Below, one piece after another: positions 19,220-29,637 of a stretch of 64,000 nt of DNA. The stretch comes from Heterodera schachtii. Its lineage: Eukaryota > Nematoda > Chromadorea > Rhabditida > Heteroderidae. Numbering within the stretch: the first letter of the stretch is position 1; each line of letters opens with the position of its first letter. A program made the translations under genes and the position numbers. The notes under the pieces were generated by a model. That model was not told the DNA's origin and did not search any database. It worked only from the letters and a program-made list of their open reading frames with translations. The stretch lies in assembly GCA_023374025.1 (NCBI GenBank), contig SIJG01000072.1, positions 151,694 to 215,693 on the forward strand, written 5' to 3'.

Positions 19220-20740
19220 ACATTTGACGAAATTGTTGCTTTTATCAAATTTTTGCGGTAAAAGTTCCCGCACTTTTTTAAAGTTCATTTTTTCATACAT
19301 AATTAAGATTAACAAACAAATTTCTCTGATAAAAACAAAAAAAGCTAATAATAAACCGGAAAATCATAGCAAATGTTCGAGATTTCCTATAACCAAAATT
19401 GGATTTTCATAGATTTACAGTCCCGAGTTAAGCCATCGAAATGCGATCACATAATACCCTGCTTTAGTCCCACCTAGTAAGTTTGTATTTTTCAGAAAGC
19501 CTTAACTTTCCAGATTCGATACCGTGACAGCGCCAAACCCGAGAAATGCCGCCAAAAATATATAATGAGCGAATAAGAAACGGCCAATCGGAAGATATCA
19601 TTTTAACCATTTTGCTTTGAATTAAAGGGATGGTTTTAGGGTTTTAACAATTTTTCGGATAACATTTTAGGAGGAAAGCAAGAAAAAACTTTCAGTAAAT
19701 TAAAAAATTTAACTCACCATTTCAGCAAAACCAGAACGTATTTTTTTAAATTGGACTAATTAGTTAATTTACTTACAAAAAATTAAAAATTACGGTCCGT
19801 AACCAAAAAATTTTCCCTTTTTTGAAGGCACCAGACTACAAGGAACTTTTGCAAATTACTATACCGTTTTTTGTTTATGAAATTAGTAGAAATTATCAAA
19901 TTTTGCATAAAATTTTATAGTTCGGTGGATGGGAATTCCGCCCTTAATTCGACAGTAGAAAAGAATTGACAATGATACAGTATGGAGCCACACTGTAATG
20001 ATGAAAATATTGTAGCTTTCTTCACAACACCAACTCACCCATAAATTGTTAATGGACCATTCGATACCGTATCCCGTTTGCCAAAGAGAATACTGTAGTT
20101 TTAAAAAGAAGCTTGCCAGATTTGGCATTTTCATTTTTCATTTTAGTTGGTTGCATTATAATTAGTTATTTCTTTTGCAAGATTATAAGGCTTGCAAGTC
20201 GACATGCGCAGACATTAAAATTAAATTAGATAAAAAAATAATAATTAAGAGAAAAAAAAATTAAAAAATTCTTTTCCTCGTTTAAAAAAATAGAAGAACA
20301 GTCTTAAAAAAGAAAAAAAACTATACGGCAATGAATCCTATTGGTAATCCCAACCTCAGATGCTCATGCGAATGGAAAAGCTCATAGCTTGGCGGCAAAT
20401 GCAAACCTGCTCACTGATTTAAGGAATGTGGATGAATTGGAATTTTCGCATTTTTGAAAATTCTTTTGGCATTATTTATAAATTGAATTGGTCTATAAAT
20501 GTAATAAATCTAACCACCTAGGAATTTTTTTCGAAAATTTCCCCGATTTCAAGCTTTGGCATTTCAGATTTCCTAGGGGGTTAGGAAAATTTTTCTGGAA
20601 AATTTGAGTAGGCCTATGAGAAAAGAGCACAAAATTCTCTACAAACAAAAGTTAGCTTTAGCAGGATTTTTTCAGAATTTTATCTCAATAAAAAATTGAG
20701 TTAAAAGTGCATAAATGTTTTGCTCCATTACTTTTGTCCC
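19220..20740. other. AT-rich intergenic, no supported gene
   Basis: No coding region supported. A palindromic repeat at 20519-20650 ('cctaggaattttttt' with a nearby inverted 'cctagggggttagg') matches DNA at 13040-13210. Confidence 0.4.
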
Positions 20741-21304
20741 GTGGTGAGTCGTTCCACAAAAAAGCTCAGTGTGGGCGATCCACAAAAAAGTGATTGATTG
20801 GTCATTTTCCGGAAGCCGATCGCACCACTTTCGGGCACCAAAAGTGCCTGATCCGGAACCCGGACCGGCCAATTTTTTGTTCAGTTTTTCAAGGGCTATC
20901 TCCCAGGCCGGTCCGGTTCTCGATCCATTCACTTGGAGCCCGTCATGGGTCGGGCACATCTGCCGGAGGACCCTCAGCCTCGCCCCCGACCCTGTCGATG
21001 GCCAACCCAAGCTAAGCTTGCCTGTACCAGCGGCTTTTTTGTACAGCTCGATGAGCTCTACAAAACGGTATCAATGGCGTCCGGCTGTGTCTACTACAAA
21101 TGAAGAAAATTGGCGAGAAGTGATGTGAAAAATTGAAAAATTAAAAAATTTGAAAATGACTTGCGTCCCGCCGTACATTAATGTTAACCGGACAGCACTG
21201 TGTTTTGTGAATTGAATAATTAAATTAATTTATTTAATTTAATCGATCACTGAGTTTTTTGTGGAACGCCCACACTGAACTTTTTTGTTGAACGACCTAG
21301 CACC
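20741..21304. mobile_element. MULE-like MITE with ~55-bp TIRs and 10-bp TSD
   Basis: The ends GTGGTGAGTCGTTCCACAAA and (reverse complement) GTGCTAGGTCGTTCAACAAA form imperfect inverted repeats that extend through 'agtgtgggcg'. The flanks carry the same 10-mer CTTTTGTCCC at 20731-20740 and 21305-21314. A 9-10 bp duplication with long TIRs fits Mutator-like elements. The interior is much more GC-rich than its surroundings; its short open frames have no recognisable domain. Confidence 0.8.
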
Positions 21305-21314
21305 CTTTTGTCCC

Positions 21315-22570
21315 ACCAAAAAGCGGGGTCGTTTGGGTCATGACCGATTTTCTCGTCAACAAAGAAAATTACAAGGGAAATTTTTTGATATTTATTAGTG
21401 CACTTGTTGAAGTTTCTTTTAACTTAATTAAAACTTTTTTGCCACCATTATTTTTGAGAAAATCGGATTTAAACAAAAAAAATTTTTTTTCTCCAATACT
21501 TTTGACCGTGACTGTATTTTAAACTTGATTTTACAGTAATTTTACTTCCATCCCAAATAAATGCGTACGCCCCGCACAAATTTTGTCGCATCTAAGAAAT
21601 GCTTAAAAATTTACTTCGCCTTCTCTGCTGCTGATGGACTCTAAACCAAGCGAAGCCACATTTTTACTCATCATTTTCTATTAGATTCCGTAATTTTAAA
21701 ATCCAGACACAGATTATATTTGTGAATTTCCCAATAAGATTTCCAAACTAAAAATCAAAATGCACAAAAATTAGGGACAAAGCGACAAAAAGAGACACCC
21801 TAATTTTCTAGGCGAAAAACCTAAATTATTATAGCCTTAATAATACTAAAAAACGACTAAGAATGTCTGATTCTTAATTGCTAAAGAAATACTAAGACGG
21901 ACCGTGGAACTTTAAATAAAAATAGAAGACCCGACTTTTGGGGACAAAATGACATTTTGGGACCCGACTATTGGGGAACACGACACTCATGGTGGAATCA
22001 GTACAAAAAAATGCCTGGAAAACCGGATAACTTTCAGAAAACTTCTTATGGGGTTGGAATATTTTTCGTGTAGAATTATTATGACGGACAGAAAAAAAAA
22101 TTAAATTACTAAAAACTGCAAAAAACGGCATGTCGCTATGACTTGTGCGTGCAATGAATCCGGGGGAAGAGTTCAAAAATCATAAAAATCTTCTGTAAAC
22201 TTCAGCACTTGGCGTTTTGCCTATTTTCACTTTTTTTTTACTTCTAAAAAAGTATGCAAATTTCACATTTTGACATATACAAAATTTTTTTAATTTTCAC
22301 TTTTGTTTGTAATTACGTAAATTTTTTGTTTATTTTTCTGGTCCGCGTCCTATCCGCCCCGCAGTCGCTACACAGCAGCAGGATGTTTCGAAATGTCACG
22401 AATCTCAGCTTTTTTCGCACCCCGGTATATCCCGTAATCTGTCAACTATGATATAATTTATAATTTATTATTATTGCCATTTATTACTTTTATCGACCAA
22501 TTAAATTTATAAATAGGCATTTTCATATTGATTTACACTTTGCTTTAATTTACACCTAATGACGTAAATC
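21315..22570. other. AT-rich intergenic, no supported gene
   Basis: Nothing recognisable. Short direct and inverted phrases ('gggacccgacta', 'agacccgactttt') at 21925-21975 suggest an old repeat. Confidence 0.35.
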
Positions 22571-22595
22571 TTTATACAATGTTTGAGCAGAATTC

Positions 22596-22984
22596 TGCCC
22601 CATAAAAGGCTGCCTTTGACAAAAAAAACCAGAAAATTTCTATTCTTAGACTACCTTTCGCCAATTCAGGACAAATCTAAAAATCAGTACATGTTAATCC
22701 TTCAGGTTGCCATTCTCCAATTCAGGATAAATGAAAAAAATCAGTACATGTTAATCTCTTTAAAATTGGCTTTCACCAATTCAGGACAAATCTAAAAAAT
22801 CAGTACATGTTAATCCTTCAGGTTGCCATTCTCCAATTCAGGATAAATGAAAAAAATCAGTACATGTTAATCCTTCAGAGTGCCATTCTCCAATTCAGGA
22901 TAAATGAAAAAAAATCAGTACATGTTAATCCTTCAGAGTGCCATTCTCAATTCAGTACGAATTTAAAAAAATCAGTACATTTCT
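22596..22984 (+). repeat. ~57-bp tandem array between two promoter-block copies
   Basis: About six copies of a unit containing 'aattcaggacaaatct', 'aaatcagtacatgttaatcc' and 'ttcaggttgccattctcc'. The array is bracketed by two copies of the Ubl promoter block: CTGCCCCATAAAAGGCTGCC at 22596 and CTGCCCATAAAAGTCTGCAT at 22985. The block itself seems to have been duplicated with the array expanding between. A shorter, decayed piece of the same array lies inverted at 25430-25570. Confidence 0.8.
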
Positions 22985-23093
22985 GCCCATAAAAGTCTGC
23001 ATTTGACAGTGCTAAAGAAACAGTCCTAACATCCCCACTTCCATTCCTAATTACCCTCCCATATTCCTTCAAATTTCCATTAAATTTCCCCCA

Positions 23094-23636
23094 ATGAATC
23101 ATTTTCGCTTCGTCGGCATGTATGCTGGGCTAGCAATGCTTATGCTGATGATGCAATTAGCCATTGCGATTAAAGAATTTAAAATTTCCGTAAAATACAA
23201 AAAAAAAACTTATACCATTCATGTGAATGACATGGATACTGTATATGAATTGAAGGAGAAGATCCAAAAGGTGACTTACATTCACTACACAGAACAAACA
23301 TTGACATTCCAATCGCATCATGATGAAGAGCTTAAGGACAACACAAAAACAATGCATTCTTACAATATTGGAAAAAATGCTAAATTGTCGTTAAGGCGTG
23401 AGTTTGCAATTGGCTGCGAGTATAATAGCATTGAGTACTTCCCAATAGTGGAAGAAACGGAAAAAGTCTCATCAGTGAAGGAGAAGGTCAAGGAGAAGAT
23501 CCAGGAGAAAAGTGGCATTCAACTGAAAAATATAACATTGGAATACGATAGAAAAGTGCTTGAAGACAATGCAGAAATTGGCTCTTATTATCGCATTGGT
23601 AGTAAATCAGCAATAGTTGGCGTTTATGAATCTTGA
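23094..23636 (+). CDS. Secreted protein with two ubiquitin-like domains
   Basis: Single exon, 180 residues. MNHFRFVGMYAGLAMLMLMM starts a signal peptide like those of the paralogues, cleaved near AIAIKEF. Only two beta-grasp domains follow. They correspond to domains 2 (KYKKKTYTIHVND, DTVYELKEKIQKVT, LKDNTKTMHSYNIGKNA) and 3 (IGCEYNSIEYFPIVEE, VSSVKEKVKEKIQEKSGIQL, LEDNAEIGSYYRIG) of the three-domain gene at 14998-15909. The first domain with its charged insert is absent, with the signal peptide joined directly to domain 2. The frame is fully intact and ends in YES-stop; there is no Gly-Gly tail. It lies in opposite orientation to the other copies and keeps their promoter block ~90-110 bp upstream and their 3' flank downstream (to ~23930). 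It is probably a secreted effector-type protein; this is inference. Confidence 0.87.
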   Translation: MNHFRFVGMYAGLAMLMLMMQLAIAIKEFKISVKYKKKTYTIHVNDMDTVYELKEKIQKVTYIHYTEQTLTFQSHHDEELKDNTKTMHSYNIGKNAKLSLRREFAIGCEYNSIEYFPIVEETEKVSSVKEKVKEKIQEKSGIQLKNITLEYDRKVLEDNAEIGSYYRIGSKSAIVGVYES

Positions 23637-23759
23637 GCAAAGTCATGATGATGAACACACCACACTTCTCGGTTGCTTTTCCATTGAACCCTTTTTTGGC
23701 GATCTGTCCTTTTTTATTTGTACTTTTTCTTTCGCCCATTGTCATTCCTTTCACTGTCA

Positions 23760-25430
23760 ATTAGCTTAGTTTTTCCAATTTTCCTTTTCATTTTATGCAT
23801 TTTATACATATTGTTGTTTTCAATTTGTATAAAAACCGTACAATGTAACGGTAAATGGTCATATGTTTAGCACATCCCTATAAATTTGCTAAAATTTTAA
23901 AAATTGACCGAAAAAATCTTATGACAAGTTTCGTTATCAAAAAATATTTTTATTTTTTTCTTATTTAGATTATCGAAAATTGACCAAAATACAGTGAAAA
24001 AGTGTGAAATTAACTTAAAAAGCATCCCTGAAAAATTTAAATAGACCAAAAAAATTCTAAAATTTTGCCCATTTGACCTAGATTGTCAATTTATTAAAGC
24101 TCCAAAAAAGAGATTTCAAAGAATTTTTACATCCTTTTCTGTTGTCGAATTTTCACAGCTTTAGCATTTGATAACATCTTTTTATTTGGTTTGAAATGTT
24201 ACAATCTAGGTCAAATTTGCGAAATTTAAAGTTTTTGTCTATTTAAATTCAGGAATGCCTTTTAAGTTAGTTTTCACACTTTTCTCTTTATCGATGAAAC
24301 GGATGTCATATTCATGATCAGTAGGGCTGGGAATTTTATGTGAGAAAAATAGCGAAATATGTATAAAAATATGTATAAAAAAAATGCTAAAAATGTATGA
24401 AATATGTACAAAAACCCCAAAATATGTACTAAAGTATGCAAATAAAATTTTTTAAATGGTTATTTTTGGAAAAAAAATCGTCATAAAAAGTGAAATAGGC
24501 ACAAAATGCCATAAAAATGAACAAAATGGGCTTAGAACACATTTTAGTATTTCGGAAATTAATTTTTGATATATCATTTTTTTTTTTTAAATTACCATTT
24601 TTTAGGGATACATTTTCAAAAATTTTTTTTTAATTTTACACAAAAAATTTCTATAAATTCTCAAAATATGAAAAAAAAATGAAAATGTGTACGAAAAAAT
24701 TGCAAAAGGATTTTTTATGGGAAAGGTATGCTTGGCACGGGAAAAACTCGATGATTATGAGCATAAATTAAAAAGGGGGCGGGGGTCAACTGAAAATTTG
24801 CGAAAATGCTTAAACATATCAACTAAGATTTTAATTGAAATATTTTCATTTATCAACGTTAAATTAATAAGCAACAAAAAATATGACAAAAACACGTCAG
24901 CGCATAAATTTTTTTCTGGCACTGTATAAATATGCTAAAAACTTAAAAATGTGCCAAAATGAATGATTTGATTTTCTGAACTTTTTTTTTGTCCAAATCA
25001 ACCATTTTTGATCTATTATTTTTTTTAAATCGTGATCTCTGACAATATGTAAATTTTTATATATTTTTTTCAAATTCTTTGATCACGAGCAAAAAATATG
25101 TGTTAAAACACCAAAATATAATTTGTGTGCCAAATTCGCCAAATATGTTTTTATGTGCCAAAAACTCGCTCTAATTCAAAAACATGCCGCATTTTATTGT
25201 TTTTTTTTGTTTGTAACTCAATAAAAAGGCTCGGTCTTAAGTCTCGAACTGAAAGGAAAAAATTTGAGATTCTCTACCGAGACAAATGACCAATACCGAA
25301 AAATCAGATAGATATTTTAATGATCCAATAGAAAACGAGAAATGAGCAAAATCCAGTCCCCATTTTAAAATAACTTAAACATAAAAAATAAAATGAAATC
25401 ATTGTTTTTTTTTCGTCTTCGTTTGTCTCA
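23760..25430. other. Intergenic: Ubl 3' flank, then hAT-like 'atatgta' repeat
   Basis: The region to ~23930 is the inverted counterpart of the 3' flanks at 14.75 and 17.85 kb. From 24327 (TAGGGCTGGGAATTTTATGT) a terminus like those of the hAT elements opens an 'atatgtacaaaaac'-rich repeat to about 24.9 kb; no second end or duplication was found. No gene seen. Confidence 0.45.
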
Positions 25431-25575
25431 CTGATTTTCAGATTCGCCTTGAATTGGAAAAGCAATCTGAAAGATTATCATGTCCTGATGTTCCAGATCA
25501 GCCCTGAATTTTAGAATGGCAATTTTAAAGATTAACATGTCCTGATTATTCAATTCGCCATGAATTGTGGGCTCA
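25430..25575 (-). repeat. Orphan piece of the Ubl upstream tandem array
   Basis: On the minus strand the phrases 'aatcaggacatgttaatctt' and 'aaaattgccattctaaaatt' repeat twice with the spacing of the array at 22622-22984. No ubiquitin-like gene is attached, so this is a stranded regulatory fragment from an additional family copy. Confidence 0.6.
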
Positions 25576-25920
25576 AAATCGTTTTCCAGGGTTTTTTCGA
25601 GGGTAAGAACCTGAACTCGCATTTGCCCAAACCCCGGACCCGAATTTGTGATAAAAACTTGAAATTTTTTCCAAAATATACGTTAAAACCGGTCAAATTT
25701 TGGCGTAAATTGCGCATTTTTATCCAATTAACAATTGAAGCAGTGCTTTACATCCAAAAAAAATTACTAAAAGAATTTGAAGCTTTACCCCAGAAAAATG
25801 CACACTTGGAAAAAATTTTCAAATTTTTGTTCGAATTAGGGTCCGGGGTTCGGAACTGGGAAATCCGAGTTAAGGTTCGTAAGCAGCACCCTTGAGAACC
25901 CCTTAAACTGGTTTTGAGCC
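25560..25920. mobile_element. Foldback element (decayed)
   Basis: The left part ('ccagggttttttcgagggt', 'aaccccggacccgaatt') and right part ('ttcgaattagggtccggggt', 'cccttgagaacccc') are inverted copies around a ~150-bp spacer. This is the same design as the elements at 31.68, 32.12, 33.46 and 45.44 kb. Confidence 0.6.
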
Positions 25921-26014
25921 CAAAATTTAAAAAAAGTTAAATTAGGGACGCCCTTTCTTTAGGATTGCCTGCTTTTTCGCTTTTGTCAATTTAAAAAGAA
26001 AAAAATTTCAGATT

Positions 26015-26790
26015 TTTTTACATTTTGTCTTCGCGTTTTTATCGTCAAAGCGGAACATCGACCCAAACACATCAGAAGCGAACATCATCACGCATTTGTG
26101 TGCTTTCAAAAGCTAAATAAACACGGAATAGAAATGGAAGGATGGGGTTTTATCGGGCCAAAAAAGTCCAAAATTTTCCGGGTGGCCTTAACCCTACCCT
26201 TTAAAATTTAGTACCTTATCCTTTTTGTCACCCCTCTGAAAGATTTTTTTTTAATAATTTTTTCAAGGGTAGATTTATGCCCAGGAATATAATGTTAGCG
26301 TTTTATGTGAGTTACGTAAATTTTTTGAACAGTAACGCCTTCCTGGGCTTTTCGATCACGAATCCGTGCATATACAAAGTGTGTCTCAGGCCAAGGGCCA
26401 TACAACGCGCGATTGAGACAGGGAGGGTGTCTCGGGACCAATTTATTATACGAAGGTCCAAAATTTTCTCCAGCGGTGACCTTTTTTTTGCTATTCAAAT
26501 TTCCTTTTTTTGCTGCGCACTTTTTCCAAAAAATTTTAGGGATCAAAGAGGACCTGGCGGTGCCGATAGGCGCCGCCGGGAAAATTTTGGAATTTTTAAT
26601 GAATTTGTTAAGAATTTAAAATTTTACGACGAACGATGGGGGGGGGGGAGAGGTGTCCGAGGCCTCTTACGTTCATTAAGTTTTGTGGGTTTCAACTCAC
26701 CTCCTTTTCCTTCCCAACCAAAAAGTGAACGTCCGCCCCTTCGCCAGTGTTCAACATCAGCTTGAAACGGTCCTGCCAACTGCTGGACAT
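26015..26790 (-). pseudogene. BTB gene fragment (first two exons only)
   Basis: Exon 1 at 26790-26695 reads MSSSWQDRFKLMLNTGEGAD then VHFLVGKEKE and ends at a GTGAGT donor. Exon 2, ending at 26112 on its 5' side, reads LLKAHKCVMMFASDVFGSMF then RFDDKN. These are the N-terminal half of a BTB/POZ domain, almost identical to the copies at 31.4-32.7 and 38.0-39.2 kb. Nothing downstream (lower coordinates) matches the remaining BTB, BACK or MATH exons. The intron between the exons is swollen by a repeat with the GGCGGTGCC hairpin (26556-26577). It is an incomplete duplicate and not functional as a BTB protein. Confidence 0.78.
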
Positions 26791-26829
26791 GTTAAATTTG
26801 AAGAAGAAAATGGCAATAAAAAATTGCTA

Positions 26830-28070
26830 AATGTGCGAAATAGTGAGTAAAAATGCCAAAATAGTGACATAATTTTCAGCCACAAATTGAGCAAAATAAT
26901 TTTTATTCACTAGTTGCAGTTACAAATGAGTAGGACTGGGATTTTAAAGGGCAAAAAACACAAAATAGGTACCTAAAAATAATTTTTTAAATTAAAAATT
27001 CTTTGCCAAGAAAATGATTTTTGAGAAATTTTTTTCAATTCTTAGGAATGTATTTTTGAAAATTTTTGGGTCGATTTTCTTTTGGGCCAATTTTAGGTGT
27101 GTATCTTTCGTTTTTATTTCATTTTTATTGAGAAATTTTCCAAAAATTTCGAAAGTTGACAAAATGCCAAAATAGTTATTTCTAGTGACCGATAGTGACA
27201 TCAGAATTGGAAATTTTTAACGCATAAATGCGTCTTTTAGCTCCTTCCTTCAAAACAATTGAGCAAACAAAAAGTTTTTCACTAAACGTGGCTCTAGAGA
27301 TTTGGACATCGTTTTGCATTTTTTAGCTCAATAAAACAAACAAAACGAAATCAATTACATTTGTTACATACATATTTCTTACTGTTTATATTTATTGATT
27401 TTGCAAAATTGATTTATTGATTCAAACCAAAAAAATTTATACATTTCAAAATCTTATTGTGGAAATAGCATTTTTTTTTTAGTAAATTTAGGCCTACATA
27501 TGGCCGATTTTGCAGGCTTTTTGAAAAGCAGAGATCAAATTTGAGTGTCTGGCAGTGAGACATTTGCCGCTACCGCGGAAATTTTTCGAAAATCGATAAT
27601 AAATAAAAAAAACAATTAGTCTAAAATAAGTAACTTGTATAAAAATTATATAACATTATTACTTGAACCCAAATGTTTTCCGTTCCTCGTAAAAACGATC
27701 TGTCGAGTGATTAAATGAACACCAATTCCTACGGTAACACCAACACCGTAGGTGAGGCTAGGGATGATATTTTTAGGATTTTTACCTATTTTTCCTTATC
27801 TTCCTATTTTCTTTTTGGTGGTTGTTAAGCTTCTTTTCGGGTTAGTAACAGCTTTTTTCTAGGTTTTTATTTTGAAACCTAAAAAATTGAAAAAACCTAT
27901 TTGTGCCCATTTTGGCGTTTTGCCAAAATTTATTAATAGAAATTAGAGACTGGCGGGATCGGGACTCCCGCGGGAGTTTACGGGAGTCCCGTTCCCGACT
28001 CTTTTTTTTTACTGGTCTCTTAAAATGAAAAATACACCCCCTATGAAGTGATCCTAAATTAAAAAAAAAC
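26830..28070. other. AT-rich intergenic with hAT-like remnants
   Basis: 26820-27260 repeats the 'aaatagtg', 'cttaggaatgtatttttgaa' vocabulary of the hAT elements at 3-4.6 kb, without clear ends. 27765 (TAGGGATGATATTTTTAGG) looks like a single terminus. A palindromic GC cluster lies at 27955-28005 ('gggactcccgcgggag' / 'cgggagtcccg'). No gene seen. Confidence 0.4.
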
Positions 28071-28689
28071 AAATGCCTTAATTTTGTTGCTTTATAAATA
28101 AAATTTTGTCATTTTATACTCTCCTAAATTTTAAACTTTTTAGTGCAGATTTTTCGTTTTTAGTCCCTTAAGTAAACTATTGCTTCAATTTTATTGTTGA
28201 AAATTACTAGGGATCATTTTTTTATGTAAGAAAAATCGCGAAATATGTAAATAAAATATGTATAAAAAACACTGAAATATGTATCAAATATGCACAAAAA
28301 TCCAGAAATATGTACTAAAATATGTAAAAAAAATTTAAATGGTGATTTTTTGGAAAAAAATTCTTTCTAAAGGGTGAAATAGGCACAAATTGCCATAAAA
28401 ATGACCTAAATAAGCTTAGAATTATCTTTTAGTAATTTAAAAATTAATTTTGATATCCCATTTTTGAAAAAAAAAAACTATTTTTTGGGGCACATTTTCA
28501 TAAAAAAATTTTTACTTTTCGCAAAAAATTTCTATAAATTCTCAAAATTTTAGAAAAAAATTGCGAAATTTTGGATATTTTTGGGGGTATTTAATAAAAA
28601 AATTCCCTAAAAATTCTCAAAAAATGCAAAATATGTACGAAAAAATGCGAAAAAGTCCAAAATATGTATAAAAATATGTACATATGTAA

Positions 28690-29637
28690 CAGTGATGCCG
28701 CGGGTTGAGAAAAATTTCGGGTTCGGGTTTCGGGTCGGGCACTCGAAAAATTTCGAGTTCGGGTTTCGGGTTGAGAAAAACTTCGGGTTTCGGGTATCGG
28801 GTTTCGGGTCGAGAAAAATGTCGGGTTTTGGGTCAATTGAAAAATTTTTATAATATGTTCAAAATCGATAAGAATTTTTTTATCGAATGAAAAATCATTA
28901 AAAATTTTCTGCGTCACGCTTTTTCAATGTAAATTTCTCGTACAAGAAGACTGGCGGTGCCGATAGGCGCCGCCAGGAAAAAATTTGAAAATTTGAGTTA
29001 AATTTGGTAACAGATTTTCACCAAAAAATTGTTAAATTTTTGAGCTTTAAGTTGACAAATTTTTGCCTTTAAAAACGTTTTTTACGGCGTTTTTCCAAAA
29101 AACTTTTGGGGAACGAGGGGGGGGGGGGCGGCGGTGCCGATAGGCGCCGCCGGGAAAAATTTTGTAGTTTATAATACGATTTGTTTACAGAATGTGTCAA
29201 AAAAAGATCAAAGTTTTGGTTAAATTTGCGGTTTTAGGCTGTTTAAAAAAATAAAAAATAATAATTTTTAAGTTTAAATATTTTTTATTAATTTAATTTC
29301 AATTGAAATAATGTAAAGAAAATGTAAAAAATATTCTATACCAGTGGGGAATTGAACCCGAGCGAAAAATAAAGAAAGGCAAAAGGTATAGCCATTACAC
29401 CACATTTGAATTTGAACACATGCTGTAAATGAAATAAATGAATTATTTTTTCTCAAAAATCTCCTTCTCCAACAATTTCCTTCTCTTTTCTCACCCAGAT
29501 CCCCATTCTTACCGGTGCATATTTTTTTTGCCTATGCCGCGGGTTGAGAAAAATTTCGGGTTCGGGTCGGGCACTCGAAAAATTTCGGGTTCGGGTCGAG
29601 AAAAACCTCGGGTTTCGGGTTCGGGTTGGCATCACTG
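28690..29637. mobile_element. Nested hAT-type element with 8-bp TSD
   Basis: Begins CAGTGATGCCGCGGG and ends GGCATCACTG. It is flanked by ATATGTAA at 28682-28689 and 29638-29645, an exact 8-bp duplication within the outer element. Subterminal repeats 'aaatttcgggttcggg' occur at both ends. The interior carries two copies of the GGCGGTGCC hairpin (28953-28974, 29130-29151) and a tRNA-Glu-like sequence (29341-29412). Confidence 0.9.
29341..29412 (-). other. tRNA-Glu-like sequence, degenerate
   Basis: On the minus strand it has an A-box-like TGGTGTAATGGCTATACC, an anticodon-loop-like GCCTTTCTT (TTC, Glu) and a perfect B box GGTTCAATTCC. The anticodon stem is broken and the acceptor arms do not pair, so it is unlikely to be a functional tRNA. 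It lies inside the nested hAT element. Confidence 0.55.

Noticed and set aside
20672..21128. Open frames of ~110-120 codons on both strands
   Set aside because: They lie inside the inverted-repeat element at 20741-21304 and have no domain support; a captured gene fragment cannot be excluded.
22622..22984. Regular ~57-bp repeats as a CRISPR array
   Set aside because: The whole unit repeats with little spacer variation, and it sits in a nematode gene promoter.
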